Below are positions 28,875 to 39,514 of a stretch of DNA of 64,000 nucleotides, piece after piece. Origin of the DNA: Paenalcaligenes suwonensis (lineage in GTDB: Bacteria > Pseudomonadota > Gammaproteobacteria > Burkholderiales > Burkholderiaceae_B); the NCBI RefSeq assembly GCF_011290505.1, contig NZ_JAANPV010000002.1, positions 1 to 64,000 on the forward strand, given 5' to 3'. Below the pieces are notes generated by a model. That model made no database searches, was not told the origin of the DNA, and saw only the letters and a program-made list of their open reading frames with translations. Made by a program: the position numbers and the translations under genes. The first letter of the stretch is position 1, and the number at the start of each line of letters is the position of its first letter.

Positions 28875-29147
28875 ATGTCCTTCCTGTCTGTGCTACTGGG
28901 CAAGAAAAAAACTTCAGCCAATGTCGCCAAGGATAGACTACAGCTCATTTTGATTAACGAACGAGGCAAAGGTGGCGTTACACCTGATTACCTGCCTCGC
29001 TTGCAAAAAGAGTTGATTGAGGTGATTTCCCGTTACGTCAGCATCAACCCTGACGACATCAAAGTGAATCTTGAACGCCAAGATGATCTTGAAGTGCTGG
29101 AAGTGAAAATTGAAATGCCACAAGCGGAAAATGAGAAAGCTAGCTAA
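28875..29147 (+). CDS. minE: Cell division topological specificity factor MinE
   Basis: A 90-residue activator of MinD ATPase that sets up pole-to-pole oscillation. The N-terminal membrane-anchor part is [12 protein letters not shown]; the anti-MinCD segment follows ([13 protein letters not shown]), and residues 35-80 form the topological specificity domain. GGAGG at 28862-28866 lies in the end of minD. Length is typical. A strong terminator stands 47 bases downstream. Confidence 0.96.
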   Translation: MSFLSVLLGKKKTSANVAKDRLQLILINERGKGGVTPDYLPRLQKELIEVISRYVSINPDDIKVNLERQDDLEVLEVKIEMPQAENEKAS

Positions 29148-29193
29148 CCCCTAGCCTTCTTCTCCCTTGGTGTATGGTCCTTGGACCTACATT

Positions 29194-29232
29194 AAAAAGG
29201 CCTGAGTCTCCCTGTGGGACTCAGGCCTTTTT
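29194..29232 (+). terminator. Terminator of the min operon
   Basis: A 15-bp perfect stem (29194-29208 with 29218-29232), from AAAAAGGCCTGAGTC to its complement, ending in five T. It lies just downstream of minE on the plus strand and is symmetric enough to work in both directions. Confidence 0.9.
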
Positions 29233-29246
29233 GCTGGTACTGGCGT

Positions 29247-29277
29247 AAAAAAAGCTTGCCTATTGGGCAAGCTTTTT
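29247..29277 (-). terminator. Terminator of the OsmB-like gene
   Basis: AAAAAGCTTGCC pairs with GGCAAGCTTTTT around TATTG (29249-29260 with 29266-29277). On the minus strand it is followed by a run of T (complement of A247-253). It lies 50 bases after the OsmB-like stop and is back-to-back with the min terminator. Confidence 0.85.
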
Positions 29278-29326
29278 AATGTATCTAGCCTAGAAAAATA
29301 AGGCCAAACACGACTAACTAGTCATT

Positions 29327-29554
29327 TTACTGTTTACCGATTTGGTCACCAATCAGGCCACCCAATGCAGCGCCACCAATAGTGCCCAGTACACCGCCAT
29401 CTGTGATCACAGCACCTGCTAAACCACCTACGCCTGCACCGGATACCGCACCTTTTTGACGGCTAGTCATGCCATCCCACGCGGTACAACCTGCCACAGA
29501 TGCTAACAAAGTTACCAATACACCTACTTTAGCAATACGGCTGCGAACTCTCAT
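29327..29554 (-). CDS. OsmB-like glycine-zipper lipoprotein
   Basis: A 75-residue lipoprotein. A basic N terminus and hydrophobic segment end in the lipobox L-A-S-V-A-G-C (Cys about 23), so the mature part is lipid-anchored, most likely in the outer membrane. The mature part is a glycine zipper: G-A-G-V-G-G-L-A-G-A-V-I-T-D-G-G-V-L-G-T, then I-G-G-A-A-L-G-G-L-I-G-D-Q-I-G-K. This is close in length and pattern to E. coli OsmB, an osmotic/stress-inducible lipoprotein, and to the wider YMGG/2TM glycine-zipper group. It is monocistronic with its own terminator. Confidence 0.88.
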   Translation of the reverse strand: MRVRSRIAKVGVLVTLLASVAGCTAWDGMTSRQKGAVSGAGVGGLAGAVITDGGVLGTIGGAALGGLIGDQIGKQ

Positions 29555-29671
29555 GACGTTACTCCTTCAAAATCCTAGTCAGATAAATATAGCTTAACGG
29601 ACTTCAGCCTTAGGAACGTGTACGATTTACGACAAGTTGTATGCAAACACTACAACCTGATCCAACGTATT

Positions 29672-30208
29672 TCACTTTACTAATTTTAGTACAGATTTAA
29701 AAGCGGGGTGTGCAGGGGTTTCCAGCCACTCAAACAGCGCCATTTCCATGGTGACGCTTTCTAGGCCGTGATACTGCCAACGCTTGCATGCAGCTTCGTA
29801 GCTGGACGACAAACGCGACCCTATGCCATCTAGCACCAATATTGGGTGATAGCCCGCCTGATGCAAGCTTAACCCTGTTTGCAGTACACAAATATGTGCT
29901 TCAGCCCCCAGCAACAGCACTTTAGGCCTATGCGTAGGTAAGTTAGCACGTACAGCAGGTTCTCGCAGCGCATCAAAATGCGTTTTAGCAATCACCGACT
30001 CCACATGAGGCAACAACGCAGGATGCGTAGGGCCTATTTTTTCAGGCCAATGCTCGGTAGCCACTACGGGTACCGAGCATAGCTTTGCCCCCTCTATGAA
30101 GCGCTGTACTCGCTCCAACAATGCCTCGTGATCCGCAATAGCAGGCAGTAATTTCTCCTGCATATCTATCAATAACACACTGCACTGATGTGCTGTCAGT
30201 AGCGCCAT
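29672..30208 (-). CDS. Isochorismatase-family cysteine hydrolase
   Basis: A 178-residue hydrolase of the isochorismatase/nicotinamidase (YcaC-like) superfamily. The catalytic set is Asp15 (L-L-I-D-M-Q-E-K-L), Lys about 74 (V-I-A-K-T-H-F-D), and Cys about 107 (A-E-A-H-I-C-V-L-Q-T). The substrate cannot be predicted; related short members are of unknown function. It starts 28 bases before the next minus-strand ORF end and lies 18 bases after the stop of ettA, so it is likely co-transcribed with ettA. Confidence 0.87.
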   Translation of the reverse strand: MALLTAHQCSVLLIDMQEKLLPAIADHEALLERVQRFIEGAKLCSVPVVATEHWPEKIGPTHPALLPHVESVIAKTHFDALREPAVRANLPTHRPKVLLLGAEAHICVLQTGLSLHQAGYHPILVLDGIGSRLSSSYEAACKRWQYHGLESVTMEMALFEWLETPAHPAFKSVLKLVK

Positions 30209-30226
30209 AGAGGACTCCTTAAAGGA

Positions 30227-31900
30227 TTATTTCAGGGCTTTGTAACGAATACGTGTAGGTTTGGCAGCTTCCTCACCCAAACGACGACGTTTGTCTTCTT
30301 CGTACTCTTGGTAGTTACCAGCAAAGAACTCCACATGCGAATCGCCTTCGAACGCCAAGATGTGGGTAGCAATACGGTCCAAGAACCAACGATCGTGGCT
30401 GATCACCATGACGCAACCGGCGAATTCCAATAACGCGTCTTCCAACGCACGCAGAGTTTCCACGTCCAAGTCGTTAGAGGGTTCATCCAGCAGCAACAGG
30501 TTGCCGCCCGAGATCAGAGTTTTAGCCAAGTGCAAACGACCACGCTCACCACCCGACAACTCACCCACAATCTTGTTCTGATCGGAGCCACGGAAGTTGA
30601 AACGACCCACGTACGCACGTGCAGGCATTTCAAAGCGGCCTACGGTCAAGATATCAGAGCCTTCAGAAATGGCATCAAAGACAGACTTGTCGTTAGGCAA
30701 GGAGTCGCGTGACTGATCAACGTACGACAAGTTCACCGTTTGACCAATGTCTACGCTACCGGAATCAGGCTGCTCTTCGCCAGCAATCATACGGAACAAG
30801 GTAGATTTACCAGCACCGTTAGGACCAATAATCCCCACAATCGCACCGGGTGGTACTTTAAAGCTCAGGTCATCAATCAGCAGACGGTCACCAAAGGACT
30901 TGCTGACGTTTTTGAACTCAACCACTTCATTACCCAAACGCTCGGATACAGGAATGAAGATCTCTTGAGTTTCATTACGTTTTTGGTATTCGTGCGATGC
31001 CAATTCCTCAAAGCGGTTCAAACGTGCTTTGGACTTAGCCTGACGGCCTTTAGGATTCTGGCGCACCCACTCCAACTCTTTCTGAATAGTGCGTTGGCGT
31101 GCGCTTTCAGTGGCTTCTTCTTGCTTCAAGCGGTCTTCTTTTTGTTCTAACCAGGAGCTGTAGTTACCCTTCCATGGAATACCATGTCCACGGTCAAGTT
31201 CAAGAATCCACTCAGCAGCGTTATCCAAGAAGTATCGATCGTGCGTTACCGCCACAACCGTACCAGGGAATTTGCTCAGGAACTGCTCCAACCAATGTAC
31301 GCTTTCCGCATCCAAGTGGTTAGTAGGCTCGTCCAGCAACAGCATGTCAGGTTTAGACAGCAACAATTGGCACAGCGCTACACGACGTTTTTCACCACCA
31401 GACAAATTGGCGATTTTTGCATCCCATGGTGGCAAACGCAGTGCATCTGCCGCAATTTCCATCTGCGTAGCAATGTCATCACTACCGCTAGTTGCAGCCG
31501 CTTCAATAATTGCTTCCAGTTCACCCTGCTCAGCGGCCAATGCGTCGAAATCGGCATCGGGCTCGGCATAGGCAGCGTACACTTCTTCCAAACGCTGTTT
31601 AGCGGAAAACACAGCACCCAAACCCGCTTCAACGGCTTCGCGCACGGTGTGCTCTGGGTTTAACTTAGGTTCCTGCGGCAGGTAGCCAATGTTCAACCCC
31701 GGCATGGGGATGGCTTCACCTTCAATTTCTTTATCCACACCTGCCATGATTTTCAGCAAGGTAGATTTACCTGACCCGTTCAAACCCAGCACACCAATCT
31801 TGGCACCAGGAAAGAAAGACAGGGAGATATCACGTAGAATCTGACGTTTAGGAGGGACAATCTTGCCCACCCGGTTCATGGTGTATACAAACTGAGCCAT
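30227..31900 (-). CDS. ettA: Energy-dependent translational throttle protein EttA (ABC-F)
   Basis: A 557-residue ABC-F protein that binds the ribosomal E site and gates entry into elongation according to ATP/ADP ratio. Two ABC domains: Walker [10 protein letters not shown] (about 39-47) and G-P-N-G-A-G-K-S-T (about 357-365), signatures L-S-G-G-E-K-R-R and L-S-G-G-E-R-G-R, and Walker [12 protein letters not shown] / [11 protein letters not shown]. The arm and linker segment (about 95-130 and 245-310, rich in K, R, E) is typical. There are no membrane segments, as expected. Length matches E. coli EttA (555). Confidence 0.95.
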   Translation of the reverse strand: MAQFVYTMNRVGKIVPPKRQILRDISLSFFPGAKIGVLGLNGSGKSTLLKIMAGVDKEIEGEAIPMPGLNIGYLPQEPKLNPEHTVREAVEAGLGAVFSAKQRLEEVYAAYAEPDADFDALAAEQGELEAIIEAAATSGSDDIATQMEIAADALRLPPWDAKIANLSGGEKRRVALCQLLLSKPDMLLLDEPTNHLDAESVHWLEQFLSKFPGTVVAVTHDRYFLDNAAEWILELDRGHGIPWKGNYSSWLEQKEDRLKQEEATESARQRTIQKELEWVRQNPKGRQAKSKARLNRFEELASHEYQKRNETQEIFIPVSERLGNEVVEFKNVSKSFGDRLLIDDLSFKVPPGAIVGIIGPNGAGKSTLFRMIAGEEQPDSGSVDIGQTVNLSYVDQSRDSLPNDKSVFDAISEGSDILTVGRFEMPARAYVGRFNFRGSDQNKIVGELSGGERGRLHLAKTLISGGNLLLLDEPSNDLDVETLRALEDALLEFAGCVMVISHDRWFLDRIATHILAFEGDSHVEFFAGNYQEYEEDKRRRLGEEAAKPTRIRYKALK

Positions 31901-32062
31901 AAATACTCGATGCTAAGAAAAAGGGGAAATAGCAAAGCCCCAATTGTAGGCCAGGCATGGCTCATTTCGCTAATACCAGACGCAACAATGCGGGAAAGCT
32001 GCAACCACCTACGAGCCAAACCTTTGCATCTGCTTTAAAATGATTTTTTATTCTTTTACGAC

Positions 32063-32551
32063 ATGACCATGACAGACTCCGCTTCCCTGTTGTTCACTGA
32101 AGCCGATATAGACCTTTTGGCACGTACTGCTGACGCCTTAAGTTCCTACTTGGGCAAGCCAGTGCTCGCCGAAGTCATGGATGCTGGTGAAACTGGTTTT
32201 GAATGGGTGGTGTTCGCGATACCTTTGAACGTGGAAGAAGACTCCACCGATATGACCGTCGTACAAATAGGCGGTGCCAACGCACGCCTATTGGGCAGTC
32301 AAGGTGGCGTACAGCTTGCTGAAAACGAAACCTACAGTTGCCGCTTTTTATGGGCTGTACAGCGCATAGACATGGAAGGCATACGTTACGTCAAACTTGA
32401 CGAGCAAGGCGATGATGTAGGCTGGAGCGAAACTCTTAACGAGCTGCTACCTTTTGACCTTAGCGTAGACGATGAGCCCGACGAGGAAGAAAGCGACGCA
32501 GGCGATGCTCAGATTTTCATTCCTGATGCACCAAACCGCACCCTGCATTAA
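32063..32551 (+). CDS. Acidic hypothetical protein
   Basis: A 162-residue protein I do not recognise. It is strongly acidic in the last third (a run of D/E with S and P around residues 133-147), has no signal peptide or membrane segment, and includes a plausible globular core with alternating strands (G-K-P-V-L-A-E-V-M, F-E-W-V-V-F-A-I-P-L and V-V-Q-I-G-G-A). Such short acidic proteins are common as conserved hypotheticals in Burkholderiales. It is divergent from ettA and convergent with the glycosyltransferase, whose stop codon directly abuts its own stop. A second ATG lies at 32069. Confidence 0.7.
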   Translation: MTMTDSASLLFTEADIDLLARTADALSSYLGKPVLAEVMDAGETGFEWVVFAIPLNVEEDSTDMTVVQIGGANARLLGSQGGVQLAENETYSCRFLWAVQRIDMEGIRYVKLDEQGDDVGWSETLNELLPFDLSVDDEPDEEESDAGDAQIFIPDAPNRTLH

Positions 32552-33487
32552 TTAGCGCCTACTATCGCGCCAATACAGCGCCCATCCTACTGGCCACATC
32601 ACCGCCACCAGCAGATGGGCTGCTACCCCCTTCAAGCTGTAGCACGGCGGCCTTACTATATGTTTGGCATTACAGTGCAATCTAAATCGTGTGTAGCGCG
32701 CCGCTGCTTTGACAAACTCGACGGGTGCGTACCTAAACCACGGCATACAGTTGCTTAACGTATCGTTTGCCAATAGCCACAATCCCAATGCATGTTGCTG
32801 ACTGCGTTGACGTCCTTGCTGCGACAAGGAGTCTGCACTGTCGTAATACACCCTAAATACCTGATTCACAAAACGTGTCAGAAAACCAGCTCTGGCAATG
32901 GCCCGCCATACTAGGCTTTCAGGAACAAAGCCATCCACCTGCTCCGGAAATGGAAATTGGCGCAGTACTACAGTACTTAAACAGCCGAATTTCTCGCCTT
33001 TCACGCGGTATTTAAAATTGAGGTCTAACGACGTAACGTCTAAGGGATCCTCAGGAAAGCTGTCACCCACAATGCGCCCATCTGGCGTTTGGCACAACCC
33101 TACCACGGCAACATAGTACGAGCGCTCATCAGAAGGAATACTGAGCCATTCTTGCTCTAACTGTATCAGTGCATCCGCTACCAAGCTGTCGTCGCTATCT
33201 ATAGCCACAATCAACTCGCCTTGCGCCAAGCGCACACCGGTATTAAAGGCCGTTTTCTTATGCTGGTTAGGCTGCCAGTGATACACAATGGGAAAGTTAG
33301 CCTCTGCTTGCCACGCTTGTATCAACGCGCGCGTGTCGTCCGTAGAGCCGTCGTCTACGACGATCCATTCAAAATTTCGTATTGTTTGCGCGCATAGCGA
33401 ACGGTACACACGCTCTAGCGTATGAGCACGATTGTAAGAAGGGGTCAGTACCGTAAACCGGTATGCCCAAGCAGGTGCGGGAGCCAT
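32552..33487 (-). CDS. Glycosyltransferase family 2 protein
   Basis: A 311-residue GT2 enzyme. The GT-A nucleotide-sugar fold begins at residue 11 (F-T-V-L-T-P-S-Y-N-R-A-H-T-L); D-D-G-S-T-D-D-T follows at about 45-52, and the metal-binding D-S-D-D is near 97-100. The C-terminal part (about 240-305) has a hydrophobic segment that may anchor it to the membrane. It is likely to build a surface polysaccharide or lipopolysaccharide, but neither the sugar nor the acceptor is known, and it is isolated from other polysaccharide genes. It begins 57 bases downstream of a strong terminator. Confidence 0.88.
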   Translation of the reverse strand: MAPAPAWAYRFTVLTPSYNRAHTLERVYRSLCAQTIRNFEWIVVDDGSTDDTRALIQAWQAEANFPIVYHWQPNQHKKTAFNTGVRLAQGELIVAIDSDDSLVADALIQLEQEWLSIPSDERSYYVAVVGLCQTPDGRIVGDSFPEDPLDVTSLDLNFKYRVKGEKFGCLSTVVLRQFPFPEQVDGFVPESLVWRAIARAGFLTRFVNQVFRVYYDSADSLSQQGRQRSQQHALGLWLLANDTLSNCMPWFRYAPVEFVKAAARYTRFRLHCNAKHIVRPPCYSLKGVAAHLLVAVMWPVGWALYWRDSRR

Positions 33488-33543
33488 ACACCCTCTCTTA
33501 AAGGGAAGCGTTAATTACACACCGACTAGTTTGCTACAAACAG

Positions 33544-33587
33544 GCATAAAAAAACCACAGCAAGATTAGGCTGTGGTTTTTTTATGC
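33544..33587 (-). terminator. Terminator of the 42-residue gene
   Basis: CCACAG (33555-33560) pairs with CTGTGG (33571-33576). The stem extends through A7/T7 and GCAT/ATGC flanks, so the whole element 33544-33587 is nearly symmetric. On the minus strand it carries seven T after the stem. It lies 37 bases after the small gene's stop and upstream of the glycosyltransferase. Confidence 0.85.
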
Positions 33588-33624
33588 TAAAGCATACTGA
33601 GCGGCAGAACCGCCAACACTACAC

Positions 33625-33753
33625 TTAGGCGCGTTTTACTTTCTCAAGCATTTTGAATACGCCCTTAGGGGAGCGAATAAACAAACGTTTGAAAGCTTTA
33701 CCCAGGCAACGACGCTCAAGCGTGTTGCGGCGAGTGCGTTTAATTTCTGCCAT
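33625..33753 (-). CDS. Small basic 42-residue protein, function unknown
   Basis: A 42-residue open reading frame on the minus strand, starting M-A-E-I-K-R-T-R-R-N-T-L-E-R-R and ending V-K-R-A. About 17 of 42 residues are Lys or Arg, with few acids, as in ribosomal or nucleic-acid-binding proteins. Support for a real gene: GGAG at the ideal spacing of 6 before the ATG, a strong terminator 37 bases after the stop, and clear isolation in an otherwise empty gap before uvrA. I cannot name the family; it does not match L34, L36, S21 or Thx as I recall them. A ribosome-associated or RNA-binding role is a guess. Confidence 0.65.
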   Translation of the reverse strand: MAEIKRTRRNTLERRCLGKAFKRLFIRSPKGVFKMLEKVKRA

Positions 33754-33901
33754 GATGATCTCCGAATTCGATAACCTGGCGACAAATAAAAAGCCGCCAT
33801 TAGGGACAATCCGAAATTCTACCGTAAACCGCGCTAAGATACAAAGAACCGCAGGCTAATCCTTCGTTACTTTCCTTCCTAACTGTCGTTTTCTCTGCAC
33901 C

Positions 33902-36900
33902 ATGAGCTCTCAAATACGCCTTTATGGCGCCCGCCAAAACAACCTCAAAAACCTGGATGTCAGCTTTAATACGGGCGAACTGACAGTACTGACCGGCGTA
34001 TCGGGCTCAGGGAAAAGCTCATTGGCGTTTGATACGTTGTATGCCGAAGGCCAGCGACGCTACGTAGAAACCTTTTCTCCTTACGCTAGGCAATTCCTAG
34101 ATCGTATGGATAAACCGCAAGTAGACCGCATAGAAGGTGTATTGCCTGCGATTGCTATTGATCAGGTTAACCCTGTGCGTAACTCGCGTAGCTCGGTAGG
34201 TACCATGACCGAGCTAAACGACTACTTGAAATTGTTGTATGCCCGCTTAGGCACGCTGTACTGCCGCAGTTGTGCACATGAAGTAAAACCGGATAGCGCC
34301 CAGTCTATAGCAGAAGACTTACAACAGCGCTGCGCCGAACACGATCCTCGTCTAGTCATTAGCTTTGCTGTGACCGTGCCAGCCAACTTCACCCAAGACG
34401 AAGTAGAAAACTTTCTCGCGCAACAGGGCTACACACGCCTGCATAAAGAGACACCAGAAAGCGCTGCCTCATTACGTACCTTATATGTAGTGCAAGACCG
34501 CTTCCGTCTGAGCAAAGCCGAACCGGCACGGTTAATGGAAGCGTTAGACGCAGCCCTTACTCACGGTAATGGGCAAATTAGTGTGTTTGCATCCAACACC
34601 GCCGACGGCCCCGAGCAAGAATGGCGCTACAACAATAGACTGCATTGCACCCGCTGCGACATTGATTACCAAACCCCGCTGCCCAGCACATTTTCGTTTA
34701 ACTCCCCGCTGGGTGCCTGCGAACACTGCCGCGGCTTTGGCCGAGTAATGGGCATTGATTACGGCTTGGTCATCCCCGACGAAAACAAAAGTTTGTTAGA
34801 AGGCGCTATACGCCCATGGCAAAGCGCCTCTAATAAACAGTGCCAAGACGACATGCAACGATACGCCCCAGCGGCTGGCGTGCGCTTATCTGCCCCATGG
34901 AACACCTTAAGTTCACAAGAAAAACACTGGGTGATTTATGGTGCTGATGACTGGAAAGAAGGCCGCAAAGCATGGGAAACCCAATGGTATGGTGTGGCCC
35001 GTTTCTTTGACTGGTTAGAAAGCCGTAGCTACCGTATGCACGTACGTGTAATGCTATCTAAATACCGCAGCTACACGCCCTGCCCCCACTGCCAAGGCTC
35101 ACGCCTAAAACCGGATGCTTTGTTATGGCGCGTGGGCACTGAACCTCATTCAGAAGAAGGCAGCTACCAACGCTTTAAGCCCGTGCATGCACTATGGAGC
35201 CCTGCACAACTTAACGCCTTACCCGGTTTGCATATACATGACCTCATGCGTATGCCCATTGATCAGGTTTACGCCTACTTCCAACAGTTTCAAACGGGTA
35301 GCGTTTTTGATGCCGCTACCGCGTTACTACGCGATGAAGTGTGCTCACGCCTAAAATTCTTATGCGACGTAGGCTTGGGATACTTATCGCTAGACCGACA
35401 AAGCCGCACCTTATCGGGCGGTGAGGTACAGCGTATTAACCTGACTACGGCGTTGGGTACATCGTTAGTCAATACGCTATTTGTGCTGGATGAGCCGTCT
35501 ATTGGCCTGCACCCCCGCGATATGCACCGCATTGTCGAGGTCATGCACCGCCTGCGTAATAATGGCAACACCTTAGTGGTGGTAGAACACGACCCACAAG
35601 TGATGGTGGCCGCCGACCGCATTATGGATATAGGCCCCGGCCCCGGTGAGCGTGGTGGCCAAATCTTGTTTGATGGTGCCCCCAAAGACTTACGCAATGC
35701 CACCACACTAACCGGCGACTACCTAAGCGGCCGCAAACGCATTCACGCCCCCAACCCTATGCCGGTGCAAGACAACACACCGCGCCTGCTGTTGGAAAAC
35801 GTCAGCGCTCACAACCTCAAGAACATTAATGTTTCTATTCCGTTGGGGCGCTTGGTGTGTGTGACTGGCGTATCGGGTTCGGGGAAATCCACCCTAATCC
35901 AAGACGTGCTGTACCCCGCCATACTCAAACATAAAGGGCTGGCCACAGAAGCCCCCGGTAGCTTTGGTGCGCTGCTGGGTGCCGAACAAATTGCCGAAGT
36001 CTTTATGGTGGACCAAAGCCCCATCGGTAAAACGGCTCGCTCCAACCCGGCGAGTTACGTAGGTGCGTTTGACCCTATTCGTAAGCTGTTCGCTCGCGCC
36101 CCTGTGGCTCTAGAGCGTGGTTACACAGCGGGCATGTTCAGCTTTAACAGTGGTGACGGTCGCTGCCCTACCTGCGGCGGTACAGGCTTTGAACACATAG
36201 AAATGCAGTTCTTGTCGGACGTGTACTTACGCTGCCCCGACTGCGACGGTAAACGCTTCCGTCCTGAAGTACTAGAAGTGGAAGTAGAACACCTAGGCAA
36301 ACGTGCCAATGTGGCTGATGTACTAGACATGACCATCCATGAGGCCTTGGAATTCTTCACTGGCCTACGGGATGTACAAACTGCACTGACCCCCTTGTGT
36401 GATGTAGGCTTGGATTACCTGAAACTAGGCCAACCCGTCCCCACACTATCCGGCGGTGAAGCTCAACGTTTGAAGCTAGCTGGTCACTTGGCCGAAGCGG
36501 CGAAAAGCCGTCTTTCAAAAGCCAGAGTCGCCAAAAAAGGCAACCTGTTCCTCTTTGATGAACCTACGACTGGTCTGCACTTTGACGATATCGCCAAACT
36601 GATGCTGGCTTTTCGAAAACTGCTGGCAGCAGGCCATTCCTTAGTGGTGATTGAGCATAACCTAGACATGGTATTGGCGGCCGACTGGGTACTAGACTTA
36701 GGCCCCGAAGGTGGGCTATACGGTGGTGAGTTGGTTGCCACGGGTACCCCTGCCGACTTGATGCAAAACGCTAGGTCTTACACCGGTAAAGCATTAAAAG
36801 AATACCAAGCCAGCATTGTGGGTGAAGGTGCTATCCCCTTGCCGGTGATTAAAGAACCCACCTTAGCCTACGAGCGTAACAATGCCATCAGCATTTTGAA

Positions 36901-39511
36901 CGCCAAAGAACACAACCTGCAAAACATTAATGTTTCTATCCCCCGTGATACCTTTACCGTGATTACGGGGGTGTCGGGCTCAGGGAAATCCACCTTGGCC
37001 TTTGATATCTTATTTAACGAAGGCCAACGCCGTTATCTGGAATCGCTAAACGCTTATGCGCGTTCTATTGTGCAACCCGCTGGTAAACCTGATGTGGATG
37101 CCATTTATGGCATTCCCCCTACCGTAGCGATTGAACAGCGTACTAGCCGTGGGGGGCGTAAATCTACTGTCGCCACCATGACAGAGATTCACCATTTCCT
37201 GCGCTTGCTGTATGTGAAACTGGCTACGCAATATTGCCCCACCTGCCATGTGCCCGTAGAGCCGCAAACGGCCGAGCAAATTGTGGCGCAAATTATGACG
37301 CAGCACCGTGGTGAGCACATTGGTATTCTGGCCCCCTTGGTGAGTGCTCGTAAAGGTTACTACACCGACTTAGCCACGTGGGCAGGCAGCAAGGGCTATA
37401 CACACCTGCGCGTGGACGGTGAGTTTATTCCCGTTTCGCCATGGCCACGTCTAGACCGCTATAAAGAGCACAACATCGATTTGCCTATTGCCGATCTGAT
37501 TGTGGACCCTAAAGACGAATTGGCTCTGCGCCACGCCTTGCATACGGCACTGGATCACGGCAAAGGCAGTGTGATCGTGTTATCGCCTATCAGCCAAGCA
37601 CTGAGCGGCACTGTAGAAAGTCGACGTGAAAGCGGCCTGCAACTGCAGGCCCATAGCCAACGCTTCTCTACTAAACGCTCTTGCCCATGTTGTGCCACCA
37701 GCTTCCCTGAGCCTGATCCACGCATGTTCTCGTACAACTCCAAGCATGGCTGGTGCCCAGACTGCTTTGGTACAGGTGTACAACTTAAAGGTTTCACCAG
37801 CGAGCAAAACGGTGAAGAAGCCAGCTGGACCACCCAGTACGAAGGCGAGGCTCACACCTGCCCTAGCTGTGAAGGCAAACGCCTAAACCCCGTATCCTTG
37901 GCATTCTCGTGGCGTGATCGCTCTATTGCTGAACTGGCTGCCTTACCGGTAGACGAAGCATGTTCTTTCTTTACAGGCCTCAACACCAAAGGCCGCGAAG
38001 AAGAAATTGCTCGCGACTTACTGGCTGAAATACGTAGCCGCCTGCACTTTATGGAAGAAGTGGGCTTAGGCTATTTGGCCTTAGACCGTGCCGCGCCCAC
38101 CCTATCTGGAGGCGAAGCACAGCGTATTCGTTTGGCCTCGCAACTAGGTTCAAACCTACAAGGTGTGTGTTACGTACTGGACGAACCCACCATCGGGCTG
38201 CACCCACGCGACAATAAAATCCTGCTAAATGCGATGCAGCGCTTAGAGTCCAACGGCAACACCTTGGTGGTGGTTGAACACGACGAAGACACCATTAGGC
38301 AAGCTAAGCATATTATTGATATGGGGCCAGGCGCAGGCTCACGTGGTGGCCGTGTGGTGGCAGAAGGGTCTGTGGATGAAATCATGCAGAACCCCGACTC
38401 ACTCACTGGCCGCTACCTGCGCCAGCCTATAGTGCACCCCATGCAGCCACGTCGCCCTATAGAAAAAGACCATGCCATGCTAACAGTGATGGGTGCGCAT
38501 CTGCATAACCTGCGTAACGTGGAAGCCCAAGTACCACTAGAACGCTTAACCTTGGTAACCGGTGTATCAGGTTCAGGTAAATCCACCTTTGCCCGTGAAG
38601 TACTGCTGGATAACCTGCTACGTACGCTGCCTAAACGTGAAGATGGCCCATGGCAAGGTTGCACCAGCATCAAAGGCTGGGAGCCTTTAGATCGCGTGCT
38701 AGAGGTAGATCAAACCCCTATTGGTAAAACACCGCGTTCTTGCCCTGCCACTTACATTGGTTTCTGGGATAACATTCGCCGCTTATTAGCCGATACCCGT
38801 GACGCCAGAATGCGCGGCTGGAATGCCTCGCGCTTTTCCTTCAACACCGGTGATGGCCGCTGCTCCGCATGTGGTGGTCAAGGTATGCTGACGCTGGAAA
38901 TGAGCTTCCTACCCGACATTAAAGTGCCCTGCGAAAGCTGTCACGGCCAACGTTTTAATGACGACACCTTAAGTATTCGTTGGCAAGGTAAAAATGCAGG
39001 CGAAATTCTGCAAATGGAAGTGGATGAGGCGGTAGAGTTCTTCGCCACCAGCCCCAAAATCGCCCGCCCCTTAAAGCTGATGCAAGACGTAGGATTAGGC
39101 TACTTAACGCTGGGCCAAGCGTCGCCCACCTTATCTGGCGGAGAAGCACAACGCGTTAAACTGGTGACTGAACTGAGCAAAGCACGCTTGGATGAGGGTT
39201 TAACCCGTACGGGTAGAGCCAGCCGTCTGCCGCACACCTTGTACGTGTTGGACGAACCTACTGTGGGTCTGTCTATTCCCGACACCGAAAAATTGATTCA
39301 TGTACTGCACCGCCTAACCGATGCGGGCAACACCGTGGTCGTTATTGAGCATAACTTAGACGTGATCGCCGAAGCTGACTGGATTGTAGACTTAGGCCCA
39401 GAGGGTGGCTCGGGCGGCGGCCGCTTAGTGGTACAAGCCGACCCTGATGTAGTGCGCAACACCGCGAAATCGCATACTGGTATTGCGCTTAACGAATTCT
39501 TAACCCCCTGA
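33902..39511 (+). CDS. uvrA: Double-length UvrA (four ABC domains)
   Basis: A 1869-residue protein, about twice a normal UvrA (about 940). Each half repeats a UvrA layout. Walker A motifs G-V-S-G-S-G-K-S lie near residues 31, 653, 1020 and 1553; ABC signatures L-S-G-G-E lie near 503, 849, 1400 and 1743. Zinc-finger-like C-x-x-C sets occur in each half (C-P-T-C-G-G-T-G near 759, C-S-A-C-G-G-Q-G near 1657). UvrA dimerises and recognises bulky DNA lesions before loading UvrB; a fused tandem would be a pre-formed pseudo-dimer. Such double-length forms occur in Burkholderiales. Whether a standard uvrA exists elsewhere cannot be known. pabB follows 3 bases later. Confidence 0.9.
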   Translation: MSSQIRLYGARQNNLKNLDVSFNTGELTVLTGVSGSGKSSLAFDTLYAEGQRRYVETFSPYARQFLDRMDKPQVDRIEGVLPAIAIDQVNPVRNSRSSVGTMTELNDYLKLLYARLGTLYCRSCAHEVKPDSAQSIAEDLQQRCAEHDPRLVISFAVTVPANFTQDEVENFLAQQGYTRLHKETPESAASLRTLYVVQDRFRLSKAEPARLMEALDAALTHGNGQISVFASNTADGPEQEWRYNNRLHCTRCDIDYQTPLPSTFSFNSPLGACEHCRGFGRVMGIDYGLVIPDENKSLLEGAIRPWQSASNKQCQDDMQRYAPAAGVRLSAPWNTLSSQEKHWVIYGADDWKEGRKAWETQWYGVARFFDWLESRSYRMHVRVMLSKYRSYTPCPHCQGSRLKPDALLWRVGTEPHSEEGSYQRFKPVHALWSPAQLNALPGLHIHDLMRMPIDQVYAYFQQFQTGSVFDAATALLRDEVCSRLKFLCDVGLGYLSLDRQSRTLSGGEVQRINLTTALGTSLVNTLFVLDEPSIGLHPRDMHRIVEVMHRLRNNGNTLVVVEHDPQVMVAADRIMDIGPGPGERGGQILFDGAPKDLRNATTLTGDYLSGRKRIHAPNPMPVQDNTPRLLLENVSAHNLKNINVSIPLGRLVCVTGVSGSGKSTLIQDVLYPAILKHKGLATEAPGSFGALLGAEQIAEVFMVDQSPIGKTARSNPASYVGAFDPIRKLFARAPVALERGYTAGMFSFNSGDGRCPTCGGTGFEHIEMQFLSDVYLRCPDCDGKRFRPEVLEVEVEHLGKRANVADVLDMTIHEALEFFTGLRDVQTALTPLCDVGLDYLKLGQPVPTLSGGEAQRLKLAGHLAEAAKSRLSKARVAKKGNLFLFDEPTTGLHFDDIAKLMLAFRKLLAAGHSLVVIEHNLDMVLAADWVLDLGPEGGLYGGELVATGTPADLMQNARSYTGKALKEYQASIVGEGAIPLPVIKEPTLAYERNNAISILNAKEHNLQNINVSIPRDTFTVITGVSGSGKSTLAFDILFNEGQRRYLESLNAYARSIVQPAGKPDVDAIYGIPPTVAIEQRTSRGGRKSTVATMTEIHHFLRLLYVKLATQYCPTCHVPVEPQTAEQIVAQIMTQHRGEHIGILAPLVSARKGYYTDLATWAGSKGYTHLRVDGEFIPVSPWPRLDRYKEHNIDLPIADLIVDPKDELALRHALHTALDHGKGSVIVLSPISQALSGTVESRRESGLQLQAHSQRFSTKRSCPCCATSFPEPDPRMFSYNSKHGWCPDCFGTGVQLKGFTSEQNGEEASWTTQYEGEAHTCPSCEGKRLNPVSLAFSWRDRSIAELAALPVDEACSFFTGLNTKGREEEIARDLLAEIRSRLHFMEEVGLGYLALDRAAPTLSGGEAQRIRLASQLGSNLQGVCYVLDEPTIGLHPRDNKILLNAMQRLESNGNTLVVVEHDEDTIRQAKHIIDMGPGAGSRGGRVVAEGSVDEIMQNPDSLTGRYLRQPIVHPMQPRRPIEKDHAMLTVMGAHLHNLRNVEAQVPLERLTLVTGVSGSGKSTFAREVLLDNLLRTLPKREDGPWQGCTSIKGWEPLDRVLEVDQTPIGKTPRSCPATYIGFWDNIRRLLADTRDARMRGWNASRFSFNTGDGRCSACGGQGMLTLEMSFLPDIKVPCESCHGQRFNDDTLSIRWQGKNAGEILQMEVDEAVEFFATSPKIARPLKLMQDVGLGYLTLGQASPTLSGGEAQRVKLVTELSKARLDEGLTRTGRASRLPHTLYVLDEPTVGLSIPDTEKLIHVLHRLTDAGNTVVVIEHNLDVIAEADWIVDLGPEGGSGGGRLVVQADPDVVRNTAKSHTGIALNEFLTP

Positions 39512-39514
39512 TTC

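Noticed and set aside
30740-31663. Several plus-strand frames within ettA
   Set aside because: All lie antisense to ettA, which has complete ABC-F motifs.
33653-33859. A 68-codon plus-strand frame upstream of uvrA
   Set aside because: It is antisense to the 42-residue basic gene, which has a better ribosome binding site and a terminator.
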